Source: Candidatus Coatesiibacteriota bacterium (GTDB lineage: Bacteria > JAFGND01). From it: a stretch of DNA of 39,735 nucleotides. Under the pieces are notes generated by a model that saw only the letters and a program-made list of their open reading frames with translations, did not search any database and was not told where the DNA came from. The number at the start of each line of letters is the position of its first letter. The stretch's first letter is position 1. The position numbers and the translations under genes were made by a program. Shown here one piece after another: positions 1 to 8,233 of this stretch. The stretch is taken from the NCBI GenBank assembly GCA_016927185.1, contig JAFGND010000108.1, forward strand, positions 1 through 39,735, given 5' to 3'.

Positions 1-530
1 AGATACTTAAAAGATCCAGTGCCAAAATCGGAGATACTATATATTTAAGTGGGCCAACTGGATGGGCTGATCTTGGTTTGAAAATACTGAGAGAAGAAAA
101 AATCAATTGCCCGGATGAAAAACATGCAAAAAAGGCATTTCTATATCCAGAAGCGAAAATAGATATAGGAAAAAGAATTGCTGATTTAAAGGTAAATTCA
201 GGTGCAGCAATTGATATTTCTGACGGTCTTTCTCAAGATGCTCATCATCTGGCTAAAGCAAGCAAAGTGACACTTTTGTTCAATGAAAACCAGATAAAAA
301 AAATGTACCCAAACTATTTCCTCAAGGAAAGCGTATTCTATGGAGGAGAAGATTATCAGTTACTAATAACTCATCCATTTCCTTTAGAACTTATAAAGGA
401 AAAAGATGAGCATTTGTCTTCTCTCCTGTTCCCTGTTGGCAAGGTGATCAAGCAGGAAAAAAACCTGGTCTTGCTGGAATCAAATGGTGTGAATAAAGCC
501 CTCCCTGATAAAGGATGGAGGCATTTCTGA
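1..530 (+). CDS. thiL: Thiamine-monophosphate kinase, C-terminal part (cut by window edge)
   Basis: The reading frame is open from base 3 to the TGA at 528-530, about 175 residues, so the N-terminal half lies outside the window. ThiL phosphorylates thiamine monophosphate to thiamine diphosphate in the cytosol, the last step of cofactor synthesis. Visible family motifs are RSSAKIGDTIYLSGPTG near the window start, the DISDGLSQDAHHLAK segment (family consensus DISDGLxxDLxHI) and FYGGEDYQLLIT (consensus GGEDYELL). The protein ends in GWRHF, as ThiL proteins typically end in a GWxHF-like tail. The TTG at 78 is only an internal leucine codon, because the homology continues upstream of it. The gene abuts the methyltransferase that follows. 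Confidence 0.9.
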   Translation, partial: ILKRSSAKIGDTIYLSGPTGWADLGLKILREEKINCPDEKHAKKAFLYPEAKIDIGKRIADLKVNSGAAIDISDGLSQDAHHLAKASKVTLLFNENQIKKMYPNYFLKESVFYGGEDYQLLITHPFPLELIKEKDEHLSSLLFPVGKVIKQEKNLVLLESNGVNKALPDKGWRHF

Positions 531-532
531 AA

Positions 533-1327
533 ATGAACAATGCGCTTTTTGATGATTTCAAATACTGGGGTTTGCCTCAGTTACCGCCCGATTTGAAGTC
601 AAGGTGGTACGATATCATAAATACTTATGATAATGATGTAAAATTCTATGAAAGCATATTGCCTGGCGGCAACTATGATCTTCTTGAAATAGGTTGCGGA
701 ACAGGAAGACTCATTCCAACATGGCTAAGATACTTGAAAGGAAGGATTTTCGCTCTCGATAAGGAAAAATTCATGCTTGAAAGAGCTGTTTCTAAAACAA
801 GAAGCCATCCAGAAAAAGTGAGACTGAATTTTGTGGAAGCAGATATCCTTGATAAGACTCCATTACCAAAGGTAAATTTTGCAATAGCATCCACCAATTT
901 CCTGTCTCTTTTTTCAAACAAGATAAAAAGAATGAAATGCCTGACGAATATAAGAAAACTACTCTCAAACAATAATTCTGAACTTGTAGTAGACATAGAT
1001 GCATTCCCTGAAGGATTCAAAACCGAGAATTTTTATACGAGTTCATATGAAAAGGATGGTCACAGATTGCTTGTTCTTAGATATGACTACTACGGCAAGG
1101 AACCACATACAATAAGCAGTCAATATTTATATATCCCTTTTCAGGGCTTCAAACCATATGCTGCATTTACAGAAGAAACTGAAACCTGCTTTCCTCCTAC
1201 ATCAGAGCTTGAGGAAGAATTTCAGCAAGCAGGATTCAAAATTAAGACTATTTATGGAAATTATAATAAGAAAAAATACAGGAAAGAAGATCCTGTAAGA
1301 ATTTTCATACTGAATCCTGATTTCTAG
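533..1327 (+). CDS. Class I SAM-dependent methyltransferase
   Basis: The protein has about 264 residues and a clear SAM-binding motif I, LLEIGCGTGRL, near residue 50. An acidic motif II follows (FALDKEKFMLERA), then VNFAIASTNFLSLF at the motif IV position. Substrate cannot be told from sequence; a small molecule is the default guess because no RNA- or protein-binding domain is attached. Two starts are possible. ATG 515 overlaps the end of thiL and has AAGG immediately before it. ATG 533 lies 2 bases past the thiL stop and has GGAGG at 517-521, so I prefer 533. The 3' end converges on the next gene and overlaps it by four bases: CTAG at 1324-1327 holds the stop codons of both. Confidence 0.8.
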   Translation: MNNALFDDFKYWGLPQLPPDLKSRWYDIINTYDNDVKFYESILPGGNYDLLEIGCGTGRLIPTWLRYLKGRIFALDKEKFMLERAVSKTRSHPEKVRLNFVEADILDKTPLPKVNFAIASTNFLSLFSNKIKRMKCLTNIRKLLSNNNSELVVDIDAFPEGFKTENFYTSSYEKDGHRLLVLRYDYYGKEPHTISSQYLYIPFQGFKPYAAFTEETETCFPPTSELEEEFQQAGFKIKTIYGNYNKKKYRKEDPVRIFILNPDF

Positions 1328-2787
1328 TAAAATTCAAAATTCTCTTCAAGAAGAGTGAAATGAGGAAGCTGTTCTATTTCCTTGTATTCTGAAGAGTCTA
1401 TTCCTAGATCAAATCTGTATCTGCTTTTCTGCAATATCTCTAGAAAATTCTCACAATTCCTGTTATTCAGCCTTAATATATGTGACAGATTAAACACCTT
1501 CTGAGTAGGCAGAAGTCTTACTACCTTTCCATGAGTTTCCTTGTAATTCCAGACAAAAACAATATCTCCCATTAATGTGATCTTGTCTATATCCATTGCA
1601 GTTCTGTAATGATGTTCAACATCTATTGTTAACGGTGCATCATTATCAGGATCAAACAAACCTAATGGTAGAACTTCTGGAAGATTCTTGTCAGAAAGAG
1701 ACACTACTTTCGCATAACCTCCCGTACCCTGGAAACCTTTAAGCCACAAATATTTGAAAAAATTGTCCTTTTTCCTTGAAAAAATCGCTCCTGCTTGTTT
1801 CAATTGGCGTTGAGTTGGATGAGTAATTATTGATCTGGAAAGCAGTCTCTTTGAATACCTTACTACAGTAGGAATTGAATCTATAAGCTTTTCCAATTCA
1901 ACGTAACCTAGATATTCGTCATAAAAACTGAATGGACAGCTTTCAGGAGAGGCAGGATAAAATGTATTAAGTTTGTCTCTTGAAATAGAGAGTAGAAAGA
2001 CATTGAGTAGATTAAAATATCTGCTTTCATTTCCAGTTATGATGAGCATCCCTTCAGGACTCATGTGAGTCTTCGCCAAGTTGACTATCCATTTTGCGAC
2101 CTGCATCGCTCTCACTCTGGGAGTTGTAGATTGAGGAATCGGAAGCGGATCAAAGACATGATTAGCTACTATAATATCATAAGTATAATTCTCTCTTTGA
2201 AGGTAATCTGTAAAGGAAACTGCGAATAACCTGACTGTGAAGCTAATATTACCAGATTTTCCTGTTATAACTATCTCCTTTTCATCAGGATTCTTTGTTT
2301 CTGTATATTCTCCTATAGTAGATTTCAATAGCAGTCTAAGAAAATGAGAAAACGCATTGTTATCTTCTATGCAGTCTATTTCAATATCTGTAGGAAACTC
2401 ATTAAAAATATTGGCATATAGTTTAAAGAATTGTACTATACCCAGTACTGATGAACCAATCTTGCTTTGTATTTCAAGAAAACTTATGCTGCGCTTTTCC
2501 TCGAAAAAACCAGATAATGCAATTTTCAAGAGATATTGCTGTAATGATTTTACCTCAACAGGAAAATTCCTCTGAAGATACAGGGTTGCCAGTTCATTCT
2601 GAAGAGCAAAAGAGAGATTTCTTTCTAATATTAATTTTTTCCATTCATTAAGTGATTCATCTATTCTATAAGCATTTTTAGGTTTGAAAAACTCTTGTGA
2701 GATAGCAAGAATGTTATCTTCGACTGGTCTTTCAAGGAATGATAATCTATTCAGGAAAATATTTATTTTATTAATATCCATTTGCAT
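1324..2787 (-). CDS. Unknown protein, possibly a degenerate methyltransferase
   Basis: I do not recognise this 487-residue protein as a named family. The middle reads like the second half of a class I methyltransferase. DIEIDCIEDNNAFSHFLRLL resembles the acidic strand/helix of motif II. YDIIVANHVFDPLP resembles motif IV with a carboxylate. A helix and the strand GMLIITGNESRYFNLL follow. The glycine-rich motif I (GxGxG) expected before these is absent. This order, with a following ESCPF cysteine and AGAIFSRKK, faintly recalls the Rsm22 ribosome-associated methyltransferases, but that is a weak inference. There is no signal peptide or membrane segment. ATG 2787 is followed by a second ATG at 2781, and no Shine-Dalgarno sequence is visible for either. 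It is a single gene, convergent with the methyltransferase and divergent from ileS. Confidence 0.75.
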   Translation of the reverse strand: MQMDINKINIFLNRLSFLERPVEDNILAISQEFFKPKNAYRIDESLNEWKKLILERNLSFALQNELATLYLQRNFPVEVKSLQQYLLKIALSGFFEEKRSISFLEIQSKIGSSVLGIVQFFKLYANIFNEFPTDIEIDCIEDNNAFSHFLRLLLKSTIGEYTETKNPDEKEIVITGKSGNISFTVRLFAVSFTDYLQRENYTYDIIVANHVFDPLPIPQSTTPRVRAMQVAKWIVNLAKTHMSPEGMLIITGNESRYFNLLNVFLLSISRDKLNTFYPASPESCPFSFYDEYLGYVELEKLIDSIPTVVRYSKRLLSRSIITHPTQRQLKQAGAIFSRKKDNFFKYLWLKGFQGTGGYAKVVSLSDKNLPEVLPLGLFDPDNDAPLTIDVEHHYRTAMDIDKITLMGDIVFVWNYKETHGKVVRLLPTQKVFNLSHILRLNNRNCENFLEILQKSRYRFDLGIDSSEYKEIEQLPHFTLLEENFEFY

Positions 2788-3030
2788 TGTTTTGCAACAG
2801 AAGATTTGATTTTTTTGTCAATCCATAAAAGAACTTTCTTTTGTTTATTCTTAAAATTAATAAATAACCTCATCTAAAAGTATTTCCTGAAGGCAATATC
2901 TTGAGCTAACAATTGTATCAGGTCAATCTGTTAATCAAATGCCGAAAATATTTGACGAAAACAAGGTGATTATAAGCTCTCCCAATAACAAAATACTTTA
3001 ATTCATTTTGTTGACAGGAGTGGATATTAA
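2788..3030. other. Divergent intergenic region upstream of ileS
   Basis: These 243 bases separate the minus-strand orphan from ileS and must hold promoters for both. No convincing -35/-10 pair with standard spacing was found. The only TTGAC-TATAAG pair on the plus strand (2952-2957 and 2971-2976) has a 13-base spacer. The region contains a 20-codon open frame at 2939-3001 (see findings). The ileS ribosome-binding site AGGAG is at 3016-3020. No T-box-like structure or rho-independent terminator was recognised. Confidence 0.5.
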
Positions 3031-6000
3031 ATGTCTGAAAACAAGTTTGAGCAAGTATCCTCTAATTATGACCAGCATCAGATAGAGGAGAAAATTTTAA
3101 AATTCTGGGATGAAAAAAGCATTTTCAAGTTGCTGTTAGAGAAAAACAAGGATAAACCCAAATGGTCTTTCTTTGATGGACCAATTACTGCCAATAATCC
3201 AATGGGCGTTCATCATGCCTGGGGAAGAACCTACAAGGATATATATCAAAGATACAAGGCAATGTGTGGCTTCAGGCTTAGATATCAGAATGGCTTCGAC
3301 TGTCAAGGTTTATGGGTTGAGGTTGAAGTAGAGAAAGAACTTAATCTTAATTCAAAAAGAGATATAATCAATTTCGGGCTTGATAAGTTCTCTAAGGCAT
3401 GCAGGAAGAGAGTAGAAAAATACAGCCAGGTTATCAAGAATCAGTCTATCCGACTGGGACAATGGATGGATTGGGATCATTCGTATTATACAATGTCTGA
3501 CACAAATATTCAATACATCTGGTATTTCCTGAAAAAATGCTGGGAAAAAGGCTGGATTTATCAGGGTCACAGAGTGATGCAATGGTGCCCGCGATGCGGA
3601 ACATCTCTATCACAGCATGAAATGACTGATAGTTACAAGGAAATGAGTCATCCATCCATTTTTCTCGCACTTCCTTTGAAAAACGAAGAAAACAATCACT
3701 TCCTTGTATGGACAACTACTCCATGGACTCTCACCAGCAATACTGCACTGGCTGTTCATCCTGATCTTACCTATGTAAGGGTAAAAGACATCTCTGGAAA
3801 AATTCTCATACTATCAAAAGGTTGCTTGCAAGTCCTGAATAAGGGATATGAGATTTTATCTGAGCATAAGGGTGAGGAGTTCATAGATTCTGTATATAAT
3901 GGACCTTTTGACGAGCTTATACCACAGACAGATGTGAAGCACAAAGTCATACCCTGGGAAGCAGTTGGAGAAGAAGAAGGCACTGGAATAGTCCATATCG
4001 CTCCAGGATGTGGTGCAGAGGATTTCGAATTAGGCAAATTGCACAATCTGTCAGTTATTGCACCAGTAGATGAAGATGGATATTTTCTAGAGAATTTTGG
4101 ATTTCTTGCAGGTAAAGAATCTAATGAAGCAAGGAAAGATATCTTCATAAACCTCAAGGAAAAAGGATACTATTACAAGGTAGAAAATTATATCCATAGA
4201 TATCCAGTATGCTGGAGATGCAGCAAGGAATTGATTTTCAGGCTTGTAGATGAATGGTTCATAAACACAGACAATATAAGAGAAAAATTGAAGGAAGAAG
4301 CTAGCAAGGTTATCTGGCAACCAGAATATATGGGGAAGAGAATGCAGGACTGGTTATCGAATATGGGGCATTGGTGTATATCAAGAAGGAGATTCTGGGG
4401 ATTGCCTTTACCTTTTTATAAATGCGAAAAATGCGGAAAGTACACTGTTATTAAGTCCAAAAACGATTTAAAAGAAAAGGCATTGGAAGGCAATATTGAT
4501 GAACTGCACGAGCTTCATAGACCCTGGATAGATAACATTGTAATTGAATGTGAACACTGCAAAAGCAAGGCTTACAGAATAAAAGATGTGGGAGATTGCT
4601 GGTTAGATGCAGGCATCATACCATTTTCTACTCTTGCTTATAAAAATATTGCATTTGAAGAGAACCAATTGGAAAAAAGCCATAAAGACTGGGAAGAATG
4701 GTATCCAGCAGATTGGGTATCTGAAATGAGAGAGCAGATAAGATTATGGTTTTACACGCTGCTTTATATGTCTGTGACTCTTGAAGGGAAAACACCTTAC
4801 AAGAAAGTACTCTTGTATGAAAAAGTAATGGATGAAAAGGGAAATCCAATGCACAAATCCCATGGAAATGCCATCTGGTTTGATGAGGCAGTAGACAAGA
4901 TGGGGGCAGATGTAATGCGATGGCTATATGCAGGAGCAAATAACGCAAATAATCTGAATTTTGGCTTCGGACCTGCAAAAGAGATTAAAAGAAAACTCTT
5001 AACTCTCTGGAATTCATATTCCTTCTTTATTCTTTATGCAAACCTTGATAAACCTTCCTTGAATGATCCCTTCTGTGAAATTGATATTAGGAGTCTTACG
5101 GATCTGGATAAATGGATTATTTCAAGATTACATACTCTAATTAAATCATGCAGAAAAAATCTGGATAATTTTGATATAATGTATTTGATAAAGACATTAG
5201 AGGTTTTCTTCGATGAACTTTCTAACTGGTATATTAGAAGAAGCAGAAGAAGATTCTGGAAATCAGAAAATGATCAGGACAAAAATGCTGCATACAAAAC
5301 ACTCTTTACTGTTCTTTCATATCTGACACGACTTCTCGCACCAATCACACCTTTTATTGCAGAAGAATTATTTCAGAACCTTAGGAAAGGTCTGCTGGAA
5401 GATAAATGGGAAACATCTGTACATCTAACTGAATACCCCTTGCCTATTGAAAGCCTTATCGATAATAAGCTGGAAGAAAAGATGTCTCTTGCCCAGCTTA
5501 TTGTTAAGCTAGGTCTGGCAGCCAGAAATGAAGCCAGGATAAATGTCAGACAACCATTGGCTGAAATAAAGGTTAAGTTACCAGAGAATCTCTGGAATGA
5601 ACTATTAAAAGAAACTGAAGGATCATCACTTAATGATGTAATAAAGGAGGAATTGAACATCAAGAATATTTCTTTCCTTCCTGAAGAGAGAATCACTGAT
5701 TACATAACATATGTCATTAAACCTGATTTCCAGATTCTCGGGAAAAGACTTGGAAAAGATCTAAAGGCTGTCATAGCTGCATTGACAAAACCAAATTCTG
5801 AATGGATAGATATGGTAAAGAATGGCTCAAGTTTTGCGATAGGTGATATCAAAATATCAGCTTCAGAGGTTCAACTTGAAATCCATTCCAGGCAAGATAC
5901 CATTTGTGCCTATGAAGAGGATATTTTTGTAATTCTTGATACAAAGATTACCAGGGAACTTGAACAGGAAGGCTTAATAAGGGAAGTAGTCAGGAATATC

Positions 6001-6231
6001 CAGGTACTGCGAAAAGATGCAAAACTAGATGTATCAGACAGAATTAATCTGTTTATTGAAGCTGATAAGGAAATAACTGAAGCAGTAGAGTTGTTCGAAG
6101 CATATATAAAGGATGAGACTCTTGCAGTTGCTTTAAATTATAAATTGGGTGACGATCTCACAGCAAAGGGAAATCTGAAAATAAAATCGTCGGAAGTTCT
6201 TATTGGGTTGAAAAAGGCGCAAAAGAGTTAA
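3031..6231 (+). CDS. ileS: Isoleucyl-tRNA synthetase
   Basis: This 1066-residue class I aminoacyl-tRNA synthetase charges tRNA-Ile in the cytosol. The HIGH-like signature is in PITANNPMGVHHAWGRTYKD (residues 51-70). The editing domain shows WTTTPWTLTSNTALAVHP and GTGIVHIAPGCGAEDFELG. DEWF and the anticodon-binding region follow, and the C-terminal part ends with the EGLIREVVRNIQ segment typical of IleRS. Zinc-binding cysteine pairs occur as CPRC, CWRC, CEKC and CEHC. The KMSKS loop is PMHKSHGN (606-613), with Lys609 kept but the first Lys and the middle Ser replaced. ATG 3031 has AGGAG ten bases upstream. The gene stands alone and ends convergently, sharing TTAA (6228-6231) with the stop codon of the opposite gene. 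Confidence 0.97.
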   Translation: MSENKFEQVSSNYDQHQIEEKILKFWDEKSIFKLLLEKNKDKPKWSFFDGPITANNPMGVHHAWGRTYKDIYQRYKAMCGFRLRYQNGFDCQGLWVEVEVEKELNLNSKRDIINFGLDKFSKACRKRVEKYSQVIKNQSIRLGQWMDWDHSYYTMSDTNIQYIWYFLKKCWEKGWIYQGHRVMQWCPRCGTSLSQHEMTDSYKEMSHPSIFLALPLKNEENNHFLVWTTTPWTLTSNTALAVHPDLTYVRVKDISGKILILSKGCLQVLNKGYEILSEHKGEEFIDSVYNGPFDELIPQTDVKHKVIPWEAVGEEEGTGIVHIAPGCGAEDFELGKLHNLSVIAPVDEDGYFLENFGFLAGKESNEARKDIFINLKEKGYYYKVENYIHRYPVCWRCSKELIFRLVDEWFINTDNIREKLKEEASKVIWQPEYMGKRMQDWLSNMGHWCISRRRFWGLPLPFYKCEKCGKYTVIKSKNDLKEKALEGNIDELHELHRPWIDNIVIECEHCKSKAYRIKDVGDCWLDAGIIPFSTLAYKNIAFEENQLEKSHKDWEEWYPADWVSEMREQIRLWFYTLLYMSVTLEGKTPYKKVLLYEKVMDEKGNPMHKSHGNAIWFDEAVDKMGADVMRWLYAGANNANNLNFGFGPAKEIKRKLLTLWNSYSFFILYANLDKPSLNDPFCEIDIRSLTDLDKWIISRLHTLIKSCRKNLDNFDIMYLIKTLEVFFDELSNWYIRRSRRRFWKSENDQDKNAAYKTLFTVLSYLTRLLAPITPFIAEELFQNLRKGLLEDKWETSVHLTEYPLPIESLIDNKLEEKMSLAQLIVKLGLAARNEARINVRQPLAEIKVKLPENLWNELLKETEGSSLNDVIKEELNIKNISFLPEERITDYITYVIKPDFQILGKRLGKDLKAVIAALTKPNSEWIDMVKNGSSFAIGDIKISASEVQLEIHSRQDTICAYEEDIFVILDTKITRELEQEGLIREVVRNIQVLRKDAKLDVSDRINLFIEADKEITEAVELFEAYIKDETLAVALNYKLGDDLTAKGNLKIKSSEVLIGLKKAQKS

Positions 6232-7553
6232 TTATATTCCTTTAGTTTTCTTTGAAGTGTTCTGACAGATATGCCTAGTTTTTTTGCTGCAATAGTTCTG
6301 TTTCCACCAGCTTTTTCTAAGGCTTTTTTTATTGCTTGTTTCTCCACTTCGTATAATGTTACTACTTCATCTTCATAAGGTATTGCTAGCCTTGGAAAAG
6401 GTGATTGAAAGAAATAATCTGGAAGATGTTCTAAGTTGGCTCCAGTTGAAGGAGCTATTATAAACATGCTTTCCAGGAGATTCCTTAATTCCCTGACATT
6501 ACCTGGCCATGGATATTCAACAAGCTTTTCAATGACAGCCTTTGAAATAGTTGGTCTATCACGGTTGTTTATCAATGCTAGTTGTCCCCAGAAATAACCA
6601 ATCAAAATTTTTATATCCTGCTCACCTCTTAATCTCAAAGGAGGTATATTGATTTGCACTACCCTTAATCTGTAAAATAAGTCTTCCCTGAATTTATTCT
6701 CCTCTACAAGTTTTGAAAGATCCGTATTGGTTGCTGCAATTATTCTTACATCAACGCTGCTTTCCTTGTCGCTTCCTACGGGATAAAACCTCTGATATTC
6801 AATTGCTCTTAAGAGCTTTGGTTGCAATTCTTTTGGCAGATCACCAATCTCATCCACGAACAATGTTCCACCATCTGCAAGCTGGAATTTACCCTGATAC
6901 TTCTTTTCCGCACCTGTAAATGCCCCTTTTTCATGACCAAACAATTCTGATTCAATAAGATTGGAAGGTATTGCCCCACAATTTATTGTAACAAATGGTC
7001 TGCTTGATCTCATAGACCTGTTATGAAGACTTCTTGCAACTAATTCTTTGCCAGTTCCAGATTCTCCCACAATAAGAACATTAGCTTTGGTAGGAGCTAC
7101 TTGCCTTATCAGATTATATATCTTCATCATAGGTTCTGATATACCTATCATCTCATCAAAACCGTACTCCTTATGAAGTATGTCTTCAAACTCTGCGACT
7201 CTTGCTGCAATGGATCTTCTATCAATTGCTATTTTAGTATTTTCATGTGTGTCAATATTCATGATTTTGATATAAAAACCTATAATTGCCTCTATTGTTG
7301 TATATATCGCTTTCCCTTCGTTCATTATTACAATAAAAATCTCCTTCTCAAAATTCCTGAGAAAGATAAGCGTGTTATAGAATTCCTTATGATTGATCTT
7401 TTTTATATCAACAATCAGGAAAATGCTGTCATCTTTTTTGCTTGTAAAACTAGTTAAATCTTCATTTGAATCTATAATCAGGTTATTTGATTGGAGATAA
7501 TTCAGTACCTCAACAAGATCCTCTTGGTTATTGAATAGAAAATCGTTCTCCAT
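6228..7553 (-). CDS. Sigma-54-dependent transcriptional activator with degenerate receiver
   Basis: The 441-residue bacterial enhancer-binding protein activates sigma-54 RNA polymerase by ATP hydrolysis. The AAA+ core shows Walker A GESGTGKE (163-170), the sigma-54-contacting GAFTGA loop (210-215), Walker B GGTLFVDE (228-235) and an arginine-finger region FREDLFYRLRV (288-298). A Fis-type helix-turn-helix closes it (about 413-440, GGNRTIAAKKLGISVRTLQR). Residues 1-110 look like a receiver fold (IFLIVDIKK places Asp49 where the phosphoacceptor would be). The N-terminal acidic pair, the switch Thr/Ser and the Lys of real receivers are not evident. It starts 3 bases after the yggS stop and is the last gene of the rimP-nusA-infB run. 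Its signal and targets are unknown. Confidence 0.93.
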   Translation of the reverse strand: MENDFLFNNQEDLVEVLNYLQSNNLIIDSNEDLTSFTSKKDDSIFLIVDIKKINHKEFYNTLIFLRNFEKEIFIVIMNEGKAIYTTIEAIIGFYIKIMNIDTHENTKIAIDRRSIAARVAEFEDILHKEYGFDEMIGISEPMMKIYNLIRQVAPTKANVLIVGESGTGKELVARSLHNRSMRSSRPFVTINCGAIPSNLIESELFGHEKGAFTGAEKKYQGKFQLADGGTLFVDEIGDLPKELQPKLLRAIEYQRFYPVGSDKESSVDVRIIAATNTDLSKLVEENKFREDLFYRLRVVQINIPPLRLRGEQDIKILIGYFWGQLALINNRDRPTISKAVIEKLVEYPWPGNVRELRNLLESMFIIAPSTGANLEHLPDYFFQSPFPRLAIPYEDEVVTLYEVEKQAIKKALEKAGGNRTIAAKKLGISVRTLQRKLKEYN

Positions 7554-7556
7554 ACC

Positions 7557-8228
7557 CTACGCAAACAAAGCTGTGCCAATTCTCAGGAAATCAGTACCTT
7601 CCTGTATAGCTATCTCGAAATCATTGCTCATTCCCATACTCAGTTTCAAATCATGTAAACCATAATGCTCCAATTTGACTGTAAGAACTTTCAATTCCCT
7701 GAAACAGTACCTTATTATTTTATCATCATCTGTATATGGAGCAATGGTCATCAATCCCTTTATTTTAAATCTTTTCATGCTAAGTATTGTATCTAAATTT
7801 TTAATAAGCTCATTAGATGTGAAGCCATGCTTTGTTTCTTCCCGTGATATATTTAACTGAATAAAAGAGAAAGGATTCAAATCAGTGTTAACTGAAAGAA
7901 ACTCATCTATAGCTTTTATAAGTTTTAAACTGTCAATTGAATGAAGATATCCAAAACTGTTCAAAATGGTTCTTGTTTTCCTGCTTTGCATATTACCAAT
8001 AAAATGCCAATTTATATCATAATCTTTCATAGAATTGATTTTTGGTATTGCATCCTGAAGCCTGTTTTCCCCAAAATCCCTTATATCAAGTTCGAATGCT
8101 TCCTTGATTTTCTCATGATTAACAGTTTTGGAGACAGCTACTATTCTTATATCTTCAGGTTTTCTCCCGCAAGAAACTGAAGATTTGTAAACCCTTTCCT
8201 GCAATTTTAAAAGGGATTCTTTAAGCAT
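7557..8228 (-). CDS. YggS/PROSC-family pyridoxal-phosphate homeostasis protein
   Basis: At 223 residues this is the usual size of the single-domain PLP-binding proteins (YggS, PLPBP) that buffer free pyridoxal phosphate in the cytosol; no enzymatic activity is firmly established for the family. The PLP lysine is Lys34 in RIVAVSKTV. Further signatures are DFGENRLQDA, WHFIGNMQSRK (family WHFIGxLQxNK), GLMTIAP and LSMGMSNDFEIAIQEGTDFLRIGTALF at the C terminus, written by family as SMGMSxDxexAI and RiGtaiFG. It lies between infB (5 bases upstream) and the sigma-54 activator (3 bases downstream), so it is probably co-transcribed with both. Confidence 0.95.
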   Translation of the reverse strand: MLKESLLKLQERVYKSSVSCGRKPEDIRIVAVSKTVNHEKIKEAFELDIRDFGENRLQDAIPKINSMKDYDINWHFIGNMQSRKTRTILNSFGYLHSIDSLKLIKAIDEFLSVNTDLNPFSFIQLNISREETKHGFTSNELIKNLDTILSMKRFKIKGLMTIAPYTDDDKIIRYCFRELKVLTVKLEHYGLHDLKLSMGMSNDFEIAIQEGTDFLRIGTALFA

Positions 8229-8233
8229 AACAT

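Noticed and set aside
3771-4157. 128-codon minus-strand open frame opposite ileS
   Set aside because: It falls inside the conserved editing domain of IleRS and has shadow composition.
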